Assembly (NCBI GenBank): GCA_029978815.1
Contig: JAPOIQ010000071.1
Span: 1-6,345 of the forward strand
Source of the DNA: a bacterium
GTDB lineage: Bacteria; Actinomycetota; Acidimicrobiia; Acidimicrobiales; Ilumatobacteraceae
Reading direction: 5' to 3'
DNA length: 6,345 nt
In this document: piece by piece, positions 1 through 5,879 of the stretch
How positions within the stretch are numbered: position 1 is the stretch's first letter
How the letters are laid out: each line of letters opens with the position of its first letter
The notes under the pieces: generated by a model
What the model saw: only the letters and a program-made list of their open reading frames with translations
Database searches by the model: none
What the model was told of the DNA's origin: nothing
Position numbers and translations under genes: made by a program

Positions 1-1040
1 ACTCGGCATTCGGACCCACCCGCAACCCTCTCGACACCAGCCGTGTGCCAGGCGGCTCGTCGGGCGGATCTGCTGCCGCTGTAGCCGCAGGGTTTGCTGC
101 GATGTCCCTTGGATCCGACACTGGCGGTTCGATTCGTCAACCGGCGGCATTGTGTGGACTGGTTGGCGTCAAACCCACCTACGGAGCAGTGAGTCGACTT
201 GGACTTATTGCATTTGCCTCAAGTCTTGATCAGATCGGCCCGTTCACCCACGATGTTGCCGATGCCGCGTTGATGCTGGAAGTTATCGCCGGTCACGATC
301 CAGGCGATTCAACCTCAATTCCTCAGCCGTTCCCTTCTCTCGGTGAGTCACTCGATCGGGGTGTTGCGGGGCTGCGTATCGGTCGAATTGTCGACCTTCC
401 GACTGGGGCTGATGCTGATGTGGTTGCGTCGGTCGATCGTGCATTTGAAGTACTCGCGGCAGCTGGGGCAGAAATCGTTGATGTTTCGATTCCGGCGTTC
501 ACCTATGGCTTGACTGCGTATTACCTCATCGCTCCCGCAGAGGCGTCGTCAAACCTTGCTCGTTACGATTGGGTTCGATTCGGGTCTCGAGTAGAGGCCG
601 CCGATACAAACTCGATGTATATGGCAACCCGAGGCCACGGTTTTGGCCCCGAGGTGAAACGCCGAATCATGCTCGGCACCTATGCCCTCTCGGCTGGGTA
701 CTACGACGCCTACTACGGCAAAGCCTTGAAGGTTCGACGCCTCATGGCTCAAGATTTTGCTACGGCGTACGAGTCGGTCGATGCGCTCATCACCCCGGCC
801 TCGCCGAGTGTTGCGTTCCCGTTTGGTTCGAAAACGTCGGACCCACTCGCGATGTACTTGTGTGATACATACACGATTCCGTCGAACCTCATTGGGCATC
901 CGGCGATGAGTATTCCGTTTGGATCAGGCGAGAACGACCTGCCAATCGGCGTGCAAGTGCTTGCGCCTGAGATGGGAGAGCCGACGATGTTTGCCGTTGC
1001 AGCGGAGCTTGAGCGCGCAGCAGGAGGTGCACATGTCTGA
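1..1040 (+). CDS. gatA: Asp-tRNA(Asn)/Glu-tRNA(Gln) amidotransferase subunit A, 5' truncated by window edge
   Basis: GatA is the amidase subunit of the GatCAB complex. It releases ammonia from glutamine (or asparagine), which is used to convert mischarged Glu-tRNA(Gln) or Asp-tRNA(Asn) to the correct amide in the cytoplasm. The frame is open from base 3 and gives 345 residues; the family is normally about 480-490, so roughly 140 N-terminal residues, including the catalytic Lys, lie off the left edge. The amidase signature is intact: the GGSSGGS loop with the probable cis-Ser at 57-59, and DTGGS with the nucleophile Ser at 129-131, 24 residues later as in the amidase-signature Ser-cisSer-Lys triad. 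The GDSTS, APAEASSNLARYD and GTYALSAGYYDAYY blocks are GatA-specific and separate it from other amidases. The GTG at 45 is an internal valine, not the start. The stop overlaps gatB, implying one transcript. Confidence 0.96.
   Translation, partial: SAFGPTRNPLDTSRVPGGSSGGSAAAVAAGFAAMSLGSDTGGSIRQPAALCGLVGVKPTYGAVSRLGLIAFASSLDQIGPFTHDVADAALMLEVIAGHDPGDSTSIPQPFPSLGESLDRGVAGLRIGRIVDLPTGADADVVASVDRAFEVLAAAGAEIVDVSIPAFTYGLTAYYLIAPAEASSNLARYDWVRFGSRVEAADTNSMYMATRGHGFGPEVKRRIMLGTYALSAGYYDAYYGKALKVRRLMAQDFATAYESVDALITPASPSVAFPFGSKTSDPLAMYLCDTYTIPSNLIGHPAMSIPFGSGENDLPIGVQVLAPEMGEPTMFAVAAELERAAGGAHV
1022..1027 (+). promoter_or_regulatory. Shine-Dalgarno of gatB inside gatA
   Basis: A perfect AGGAGG lies in the last codons of gatA, 5 nt before the ATG at 1033. 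It fixes the gatB start at 1033 and argues against any of the upstream in-frame starts, the farthest of which is at 919. Together with the 8-nt gene overlap it suggests coupled translation of the two subunits. Confidence 0.85.
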
Positions 1041-2472
1041 TGCAACGATGTGGACGCATGACGGCTTTGAAATGGTCGTCGGCCTCGAGGTGCACGTAGA
1101 GCTCGCTACCGAAACGAAACTGTTCTCGGGTTCACCGAACCGGTTCGGCGATGACCCGAATACAAACATTGACCCGGTTTCCCTTGGACTTCCAGGCGCC
1201 CTTCCGGTGCTCAACCGCCATGCTGTCGAGCTCGCAATGCGGATCGGGCTTGCTCTCAACTGCACGGTTCAGTCGTGCACCTTTGCGAGAAAGAACTACT
1301 TCTACCCAGATATGCCGAAGGCGTACCAGATTTCGCAATATGACCGCCCTCTTAATGTCGATGGGCATCTCGAGATCGCCGACGGCATTGTGATTGGGAT
1401 CGAACGCGCGCACCTCGAAGAGGACACCGGCAAGAGCACGCACATCGGTGGCTCGGGTCGAATTCACGGAAGTGAGGGTTCGCTCATCGACTTCAACCGT
1501 GCAGGTGTTCCACTCGTTGAAATTGTCAGCCGCCCTGATATCAGGTCACCGGAGCAAGCTCGCCAATACGTCAACGAACTTCGCGGAATCCTTGTTGAAA
1601 TCGGCGCCTCTGATGCGCGAATGGAAGAAGGATCAATGCGCGTTGACGCGAACGTGAGCGTTCGGCGGCCAGGAGAAGAGTTCGGAACCCGCTGCGAGAT
1701 CAAGAATGTGAACTCTGTTCGTTCGCTCGGTCGAGCAATCGATTATGAGGCTCGGCGCCAGGTCGCGATGATTTCTGATGGGGAAGTGATTCGCCAAGAA
1801 ACACGACATTGGGACGAAGGCGACGGTCGCACCCACACGCTTCGAACTAAAGAAGATGCGGACGATTACCGCTACTTCCCAGATCCTGACCTCGTTCCGC
1901 TCGACCCCGGTGCAGACTGGATTAACGCCGTTCGGTCGCAGCTTCCAATGTTGCCCGCAGCCCGTCGGGTACGACTCGCTGAACTAACCGGTCAGGCTGC
2001 GGACAGCGAAGCGATCGCGACCGTCGTCGAACGCCGACAAGACGACTACGTGGTTGCGGTTGCAGAGATTGGCGGAGCAGCCGATCGTGTCCTCATTCAT
2101 GTGAAGGAGGCATTCGCTGAGCAAGGTAGCGAGCCGACGGTGCCTGCTGCCGACCTCGCGGCCTTGGTTGCAATGGAAGTTGCAGGCGACCTCACCTCAA
2201 CACAAACGAAGACTCTCCTTGGCGATCTCGTCGAACAGGGTGGTGGAGACCCGGCTGCGATGGCGGCAGCGCGAGGTTTTGAAGCGATGGATACCTCCGA
2301 ACTTGACGGTTACGTCGATGACGCGATCGCTGCTGACCCGGATGCGTGGGCAAAATTCTGTGCCGGAGACGGCAAGGCAATGGGTGCTCTCGTCGGTCAT
2401 GTGATGAAGGCATCACGTGGCCAGGCAGACGGCAAAGCGGTTACCGCAATGCTGAATGCTCGCAAAGGCTGA
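1033..2472 (+). CDS. gatB: Asp-tRNA(Asn)/Glu-tRNA(Gln) amidotransferase subunit B
   Basis: GatB is the tRNA-binding and kinase/transamidase subunit of GatCAB. It activates the mischarged aminoacyl-tRNA with ATP and amidates it with ammonia supplied by GatA. The protein is 479 residues, normal for the family. Visible blocks are VVGLEVHVEL (15-24), NYFYPDMPKAYQISQYD, RAHLEEDTGKSTH, the GatB signature IDFNRAGVPLVEIV, FGTRCEIKNVNS and DYRYFPDPDL. The C-terminal YqeY-like tail ends with LVGHVMKASRGQAD. Oddly, the four cysteines of the CxC...CPVC zinc site found in many GatBs are replaced by S32, S34, D47 and S50, and the usual Cys of the SMRCDANVS block is V204. The S. aureus type also lacks the zinc cysteines, so activity is not in doubt. 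The start at 1033 is set by AGGAGG; the gene overlaps gatA by 8 nt. Confidence 0.97.
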   Translation: MSDATMWTHDGFEMVVGLEVHVELATETKLFSGSPNRFGDDPNTNIDPVSLGLPGALPVLNRHAVELAMRIGLALNCTVQSCTFARKNYFYPDMPKAYQISQYDRPLNVDGHLEIADGIVIGIERAHLEEDTGKSTHIGGSGRIHGSEGSLIDFNRAGVPLVEIVSRPDIRSPEQARQYVNELRGILVEIGASDARMEEGSMRVDANVSVRRPGEEFGTRCEIKNVNSVRSLGRAIDYEARRQVAMISDGEVIRQETRHWDEGDGRTHTLRTKEDADDYRYFPDPDLVPLDPGADWINAVRSQLPMLPAARRVRLAELTGQAADSEAIATVVERRQDDYVVAVAEIGGAADRVLIHVKEAFAEQGSEPTVPAADLAALVAMEVAGDLTSTQTKTLLGDLVEQGGGDPAAMAAARGFEAMDTSELDGYVDDAIAADPDAWAKFCAGDGKAMGALVGHVMKASRGQADGKAVTAMLNARKG

Positions 2473-2507
2473 CCGCTCCGAACGATGATGCCGTGAGCCC
2501 GCAGCAT

Positions 2508-2513
2508 TAGCGT
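2508..2513 (+). promoter_or_regulatory. Candidate -10 box for leaderless ilvD
   Basis: TAGCGT (TANNNT) ends 6 nt before the ATG at 2520. That is where a -10 element would sit if transcription began at the start codon. No Shine-Dalgarno is visible before this ATG, and I see no convincing -35. The short motif could occur by chance. Confidence 0.35.
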
Positions 2514-2519
2514 GTGGGT

Positions 2520-4229
2520 ATGAGTGATCGTCCATCTGAGACTTCTGTAGATATCAAGCCACGTTCTCGAGACGTAACCGACGGCATCCAGAAAGCTGCA
2601 GCTCGCGCGATGCTGCGTGCGGTCGGTTTAACCGATGACGACTGGGAGAAGCCTCAGGTCGGCATCGCGTCCTCTTGGAACGAGATCACCCCATGCAATC
2701 TCAGCCTCCGACGACTTGCCGAGGCTGCCAAAGACGGTGTGCAACGCTCGGGCGGCATCGGACTTGAGTTCGGAACGATCACCGTATCCGACGGCATCTC
2801 TATGGGTCACGAAGGAATGCGTGCATCGCTTGTCAGCCGCGAAATCATCTGTGACTCGGTTGAGGCTGTGATTCATGCTGAGCGTCTCGATGGTGTTGTT
2901 GCCCTCGGCGGATGCGACAAGTCGATGCCGGGCATGATGATGTCAATCGCTCGTCTCGACCTGCCGGGAATCTTTGTCTATAACGGCTCGACCCTGCCGG
3001 GTTACCTCAACGGAAAAGCGCTTGATGTCACCAGCGTGTTCGAAGCGATTGGCGCCTGTGCCGCGGGCACGATCTCTGAAGATGAACTCCATGCAATCGA
3101 GTCGAACGCATGTCCAGGTGAAGGAGCCTGCGGTGGAATGTTTACTGCGAACACCATGTCATCGATTGGTGAAGCGTTGGGTCTCAGCCTTCCGGGGTCC
3201 GCATCTCCTCCCGCTGTCGATCGGCGCCGAGAGAACGACGCACGTCGTGCGGGCGAAGCGGTGATCAATATGTTAAAGATCGGTCTTCGACCCCATGACA
3301 TCTTGACCAAGGGTGCATTTGAAAACGCGATCACGGTGGCAAATGCTCTCGGTGGTTCAACAAATGCCGTGTTGCACTTGTTGGCGATTGCGAATGAGGC
3401 TCGGGTCGATCTTGAACTCGCAGACTTCAACCGCATTGCCGCACGCGTTCCGCACTTTGCAGACATGAAGCCCGGCGGCAAGTTCCACATGACTGACCTC
3501 GACCGCATCGGCGGTGTTCCAGTTGTGCTGAAGCATCTTCTTGAGGAAGGTCTGCTTCACGGTGATGAGGTGACGGTGACCGGTAAGACGATGGCCGAGA
3601 ACCTTGCGGAAATCGATCCGCCAGCACCTGATGGAACTGTGGTGTACCCGATCTCGCAGCCGATCAACCCAGAGGGTGGGCTGAACATTCTCACCGGCTC
3701 GCTCGCTCCGAAGGGTTCGGTTGTGAAGGTCGCAGGCCTCACGGAGGATCAACGCACCTTTGAGGGAGCTGCCCGAGTGTTCGATGGTGAAGATGGTGCG
3801 ATGGCGGCAGTCATGGGTGGCGAAATTCAGCCTTGCACGGTGATCGTTATTCGCTACGAGGGCCCGAAGGGCGGCCCGGGTATGCGTGAGATGCTTGCCA
3901 TCACCGGAGCGTTGAAGGGCGTTGGGCGTGGTGCAGATTGTGCATTGATCACCGACGGCCGATTCTCAGGTGGTACCTGGGGGTTCTGCATTGGACACGT
4001 TGCTCCTGAGGCTGTCGATGGTGGGCCGATCGCTTTCGTTCAAGACGGTGACATCATCCGAATCGACGTCCCAACTCTCGCTCTCGATCTGCTCGTTGAT
4101 GAGGAAGAACTTGCTCGCCGTCGTGAGGGCTGGAGTCCAATTGAACCTCGTTATACAACCGGTGTGCTCGGGAAATACGCCCGTCTGGCACAGGGCGCCG
4201 AAAAGGGTGCAATTACCAACCCGGTCTGA
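2520..4229 (+). CDS. ilvD: Dihydroxy-acid dehydratase
   Basis: This enzyme dehydrates 2,3-dihydroxy-isovalerate and 2,3-dihydroxy-3-methylvalerate to the 2-keto acids, the third common step of valine and isoleucine synthesis (and the leucine precursor). The product is 569 residues, the shorter IlvD class as in Mycobacterium and plants, rather than the longer E. coli form. Presumed Fe-S ligands are C59 (TPCN), C132 (GGCDKSMPG) and C204 (GEGACGG). This pattern is typical of [2Fe-2S] members. D91 (VSDGIS), D133 and K134 (the residue carbamylated in homologues) are probable Mg ligands. The second signature, [11 protein letters not shown], holds the proposed catalytic base S483. I prefer ATG 2520 over the in-frame GTG 2514 because of the TANNNT box 6 nt upstream. 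The gene follows gatB by 47 nt with no visible terminator, so read-through from gatAB is possible. No leader peptide or attenuator is seen here. Confidence 0.97.
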   Translation: MSDRPSETSVDIKPRSRDVTDGIQKAAARAMLRAVGLTDDDWEKPQVGIASSWNEITPCNLSLRRLAEAAKDGVQRSGGIGLEFGTITVSDGISMGHEGMRASLVSREIICDSVEAVIHAERLDGVVALGGCDKSMPGMMMSIARLDLPGIFVYNGSTLPGYLNGKALDVTSVFEAIGACAAGTISEDELHAIESNACPGEGACGGMFTANTMSSIGEALGLSLPGSASPPAVDRRRENDARRAGEAVINMLKIGLRPHDILTKGAFENAITVANALGGSTNAVLHLLAIANEARVDLELADFNRIAARVPHFADMKPGGKFHMTDLDRIGGVPVVLKHLLEEGLLHGDEVTVTGKTMAENLAEIDPPAPDGTVVYPISQPINPEGGLNILTGSLAPKGSVVKVAGLTEDQRTFEGAARVFDGEDGAMAAVMGGEIQPCTVIVIRYEGPKGGPGMREMLAITGALKGVGRGADCALITDGRFSGGTWGFCIGHVAPEAVDGGPIAFVQDGDIIRIDVPTLALDLLVDEEELARRREGWSPIEPRYTTGVLGKYARLAQGAEKGAITNPV

Positions 4230-4234
4230 TTCGG

Positions 4235-4627
4235 TCACCCATTCGGGACGCCGCGGTCGGGGCGTCGCTGTCGTGCACGAGCAATGCCTCGCCAACCTTG
4301 CAGGAGGACGCCGTTAAAGATGGCGGCGACGATGACGAATGGGAGCGCGGTGCCATCGCCGAACATGACCCGACGGAACGTCATTCCGAAAAGAATGACG
4401 GCTGCCCACATGATGAGGCCAGCTACTGCTGATGTTGGCGACCGGCGTACCTGTGGGCTGCACCAAGCGATTGCGATCGCAATCACAAATGGGCTCACCG
4501 TTGAGAGATAATCGAGAAACTGAGATCCGCTGTTGTGTTCGTTCCTTCCAATGAGAACGAACAGCGCGACGACCGCGATGTCAGCAAGAATGAAACCTCG
4601 ATAAGGGGTTGTGTCAGGACCCTGCAA
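4235..4627 (-). CDS. Small integral membrane protein, DUF3054-like
   Basis: The predicted protein has 130 residues and four hydrophobic segments at about 12-27, 40-56, 66-84 and 94-111. Between them are short polar turns, and the tail (113-125) is strongly basic, so the C-terminus is probably cytoplasmic. The pattern of ADIAVVALFVLIGR near the start, MTFRRVMFGDGTALPFVIVA and a final GWRG matches my memory of the DUF3054 family, which is common in actinobacteria and haloarchaea and has no established function. The start is uncertain. In frame there is a TTG at 4627 with GGGA 4 nt upstream, and a GTG at 4642; no ATG lies near the first helix. With the TTG start it overlaps the 3' end of the flavin reductase gene by 14 nt, suggesting translational coupling. 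Its stop is 5 nt from the convergent ilvD stop. The open frame continues upstream to 4771, but that stretch is antiparallel-free overlap with the flavin reductase and looks non-protein-like. Confidence 0.75.
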   Translation of the reverse strand: MQGPDTTPYRGFILADIAVVALFVLIGRNEHNSGSQFLDYLSTVSPFVIAIAIAWCSPQVRRSPTSAVAGLIMWAAVILFGMTFRRVMFGDGTALPFVIVAAIFNGVLLQGWRGIARARQRRPDRGVPNG

Positions 4628-5096
4628 AAGTTCCCAGCCCACCCTTGAAGAACAGCAGCGGGTCGCCAGCACCTCCAGCGAGTGCAGCGACATCTCCAAG
4701 TACGAACAGATGATCACCCATCTCGAATACCTGGTTGATGGTGCAGTCGATCCATGCGAGTGAGCCATCAATCACTGGCGATCCGGTTGACTCGGAATGC
4801 CATGTCAGGCCGTCAAAGCGTGAGCCCTCGGCTGGCTTTGCGAATGTCCAGCACTCCTCGGCCTGATGATTGCCTAGAACGTTGACGCAGAAACTTCCGC
4901 TCTGTTGAATTGCCGCCCACGTTGACGAGTCTTTGCCGGGGAGGAATCCAACCATTGGCGGATCAAGCGAGACTGACGTAAATGACCCGATGGTGAGGCC
5001 GATTGGCTCATCGCCATCTATGCCGGTGACGACAGTGACACCGGTGGGGAAGTGTCCGAGGACGTTACGAAATTCTTTTGGATCGATAGCACTCAC
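4614..5096 (-). CDS. Flavin reductase-like (FMN-binding split-barrel) protein
   Basis: The 160-residue product fits the Flavin_Reduct domain family, which binds FMN/FAD and usually passes reducing power from NAD(P)H to a partner monooxygenase, or acts as a stand-alone oxidoreductase. Recognisable blocks are FRNVLGHFPTGVTVVTG (9-25), GLTIGSFTSVSLDPP (33-47), the flavin-contacting SGSFCVNVL stretch, the MGDHLFVLGDV strand with conserved H129, and PLLFFKGGLGTF near the C-terminus. No partner oxygenase is in the window, so the substrate is unknown. The start is GTG 5096: the conserved domain begins about five residues in, and the frame upstream is not protein-like. GGAAGG touches the GTG directly, too close for a normal ribosome site, whereas TAGTGT lies 7 nt upstream, so leaderless initiation is plausible. 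It is followed by, and overlaps, the small membrane-protein gene. Confidence 0.9.
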   Translation of the reverse strand: MSAIDPKEFRNVLGHFPTGVTVVTGIDGDEPIGLTIGSFTSVSLDPPMVGFLPGKDSSTWAAIQQSGSFCVNVLGNHQAEECWTFAKPAEGSRFDGLTWHSESTGSPVIDGSLAWIDCTINQVFEMGDHLFVLGDVAALAGGAGDPLLFFKGGLGTFAGS

Positions 5097-5103
5097 CCTT
5101 CCG

Positions 5104-5109
5104 ACACTA
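5104..5109 (-). promoter_or_regulatory. Candidate -10 box of the flavin reductase gene
   Basis: On the minus strand TAGTGT (TANNNT) ends 7 nt before GTG 5096. Its placement suits transcription starting at or beside the start codon. No clear -35 is visible at 16-18 nt upstream. Confidence 0.4.
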
Positions 5110-5144
5110 TGCGTTTGCGGCTGAGTTGCGAGACATGTGAGAAG

Positions 5145-5150
5145 TACGGT
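5145..5150 (+). promoter_or_regulatory. Candidate -10 box of the cyclo-ligase gene
   Basis: TACGGT (TANNNT) ends 6 nt before GTG 5157, the same geometry as the ilvD and flavin reductase boxes. It would make GTG 5157 a leaderless start. The support is weak because GTG 5166 and ATG 5109 are alternatives in the same frame and no good -35 is seen. Confidence 0.3.
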
Positions 5151-5156
5151 GCTGAT

Positions 5157-5618
5157 GTGGGTGAGGTGAATGACACAAAGTCTCAACTTCGGGCACAACT
5201 CCGCAGATGGCGCCGAGAGTTGAGGGCTGACGATGTGGAACGTCGATCGGAGATGATCTGTCGTGCCCTGATCGAGGTCGCACAAGAACAAGATCCGGCA
5301 GTCGTGATGGTGTTCGATTCGGTGAAAGGGGAGCCATTGTTGGACACGTTTTGCGACTGGCTAAGGGCGAAAGGCCTTGCCATCGTCGTTCCTGAAGATG
5401 AACCCGACCCAGAGGTTCCTGACCTCATTGTTGTGCCAGGACTCGCGTTCACCGCGGCCGGACACCGACTTGGGCAAGGTGGAGGGTGGTATGACAGGTT
5501 CTTACCTAACATCAATGGTCGGGCCAAAACGGTTGGGGTGTGCTTTTCAGAACAGGTCGTAGAGGTCCTACCGCAAGAGTCACACGATGTGGTCGTTCAC
5601 CAGGTGATTTCTGCCTAA
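5157..5618 (+). CDS. 5-formyltetrahydrofolate cyclo-ligase, short form
   Basis: The family (MTHFS/YgfA) uses ATP to convert 5-formyl-THF to 5,10-methenyl-THF in the cytoplasm, rescuing an inhibitory folate. Evidence is the N-terminal KSQLRAQLRRWRREL with K8 as the usual ATP-contacting lysine, the C-terminal signature DLIVVPGLAF...RLGQGGGWYDRF (89-115, with GGG at 108-110), and VGVCFSEQVVEVLPQESHD near the end. The protein is 153 residues with this start, against about 180-200 in the family. The deficit is internal: only nine residues separate VVP (77-79) from DLIVVPG (89), where homologues carry roughly 40 residues including a conserved EP turn that helps form the substrate pocket. Starts at GTG 5166 (150 aa, K5) and ATG 5109 (169 aa) are also open. 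It is divergent from the flavin reductase. The fold assignment is firm, the exact activity less so. Confidence 0.87.
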   Translation: MGEVNDTKSQLRAQLRRWRRELRADDVERRSEMICRALIEVAQEQDPAVVMVFDSVKGEPLLDTFCDWLRAKGLAIVVPEDEPDPEVPDLIVVPGLAFTAAGHRLGQGGGWYDRFLPNINGRAKTVGVCFSEQVVEVLPQESHDVVVHQVISA

Positions 5619-5643
5619 TTGCGCCGATTTGCAACGGTTTTGG

Positions 5644-5661
5644 CAGGTGTGCAAGCACCTG
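5644..5661 (+). repeat. Inverted repeat CAGGTG-N6-CACCTG
   Basis: A perfect 6-bp dyad with a 6-nt spacer lies 25 nt after the cyclo-ligase stop and about 50 nt before the presumed leader promoter. No T-run follows it, so it is a poor intrinsic terminator. It may be a protein-binding site, or chance. Confidence 0.4.
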
Positions 5662-5670
5662 ACCGAGTGC

Positions 5671-5693
5671 GAACACGACCCGTATTTGTGTTC
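5671..5693 (+). repeat. Dyad GAACACGA-N7-TTGTGTTC upstream of the ilv leader
   Basis: The arms 5671-5678 and 5686-5693 are complementary over 8 positions, one of them a G-T pair. The right arm falls where a -35 element of the leader promoter would be expected (-10-like box at 5711). This placement suits an operator. There is no T-run for a terminator reading. Confidence 0.45.
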
Positions 5694-5710
5694 TGCGGCG
5701 CAGACTGGCA

Positions 5711-5716
5711 CACTAT
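5711..5716 (+). promoter_or_regulatory. Candidate -10 box of the ilvB leader transcript
   Basis: CACTAT lies exactly 6 nt before the leader ATG at 5723 and resembles a degenerate -10 (xAxxAT). A loose TTGTGT at 5686-5691 with a 19-nt spacer is the nearest -35-like hexamer. If used, the leader peptide would be translated from a leaderless or nearly leaderless mRNA; otherwise GAGG at 5717-5720 is a very close Shine-Dalgarno. Confidence 0.35.
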
Positions 5717-5722
5717 GAGGCG

Positions 5723-5773
5723 ATGAAAACAGCACTGCGCGTGTACCTTGATCTCGTAGTAGGCATCCGGTAG
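5723..5773 (+). CDS. Branched-chain leader peptide of the ilvB attenuator
   Basis: A 16-codon ORF encodes [16 protein letters not shown] and ends in TAG. Seven of 16 residues are branched-chain amino acids: three Leu (CTG, CTT, CTC), three Val (GTG, GTA, GTA) and one Ile (ATC), with a Leu-Val-Val run at 5753-5761. It ends 28 nt before a strong terminator hairpin and about 105 nt before ilvB, an acetolactate synthase gene. This is the classic arrangement of ribosome-mediated attenuation, as known for ilv operons of enterobacteria and Corynebacterium. When Leu-, Val- or Ile-tRNA charging is low the ribosome should stall in this ORF and favour read-through into ilvB. The peptide itself probably has no other role. 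The reading rests on composition and position; no homology is claimed. Confidence 0.8.
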   Translation: MKTALRVYLDLVVGIR

Positions 5774-5803
5774 CGCACCGGACCTCACACCGCGTGCGCA
5801 CCG
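5767..5803 (+). promoter_or_regulatory. Alternative-pairing region of the ilvB leader RNA
   Basis: Three mutually exclusive pairings are visible between the leader ORF and the terminator. They are CCGGT 5767-5771 with ACCGG 5777-5781; GCGCAC 5773-5778 with GTGCGC 5794-5799; and 5768-5776 with 5796-5803 (8 pairs, one bulged A at 5772). The last reaches two bases into the terminator's 5' arm and is the best antiterminator candidate, though that small overlap makes it a weak competitor. The stop codon of the leader ORF lies within the first arm, so ribosome position would decide which pairing forms. Confidence 0.5.
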
Positions 5804-5835
5804 ACCTCCCGACATCGGGGGGTCGTTCCGTTTTT
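5802..5835 (+). terminator. Intrinsic terminator (attenuator) before ilvB
   Basis: A 10-bp GC-rich stem pairs CGACCTCCCG (5802-5811) with CGGGGGGTCG (5816-5825), with one U-G wobble and a 4-nt ACAT loop. TTCCG and then five T (5831-5835) follow. It stands 45 nt before the ilvB ATG and after the leader ORF, so it would end transcription ahead of ilvB unless disrupted. The T-run begins 5 nt after the stem, slightly imperfect for an intrinsic terminator. Confidence 0.8.
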
Positions 5836-5869
5836 CACCGCAAGATTTCGACGAATATGACCACCGACC

Positions 5870-5874
5870 AGGAG
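5870..5874 (+). promoter_or_regulatory. Shine-Dalgarno of ilvB
   Basis: AGGAG lies 5 nt before ATG 5880 and fixes the ilvB start. Confidence 0.8.
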
Positions 5875-5879
5875 AACCA

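Noticed and set aside
919..1032. N-terminal extension of gatB to an upstream start
   Set aside because: It would overlap gatA by more than 100 nt and is not GatB-like; AGGAGG directly before ATG 1033 decides the start.
2514..2519. GTG 2514 as ilvD start
   Set aside because: It adds only two residues, has no ribosome site and would sit directly against the TAGCGT box; ATG 2520 fits better.
3002..3508. 168-residue open frame on the minus strand inside ilvD
   Set aside because: It is antisense to the fully conserved IlvD coding sequence, has a low-complexity Ser/Arg/Ala composition and no recognisable domain; a codon-bias shadow.
4247..4266. Possible bidirectional terminator hairpin after ilvD
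   Set aside because: The stem is only 6 bp with an 8-nt loop, there is no T-run, and it is within coding sequence.
4628..4771. Upstream part of the membrane-protein frame
   Set aside because: It lies in another frame within the flavin reductase gene, is polar and unlike the family; the conserved part begins after 4627.
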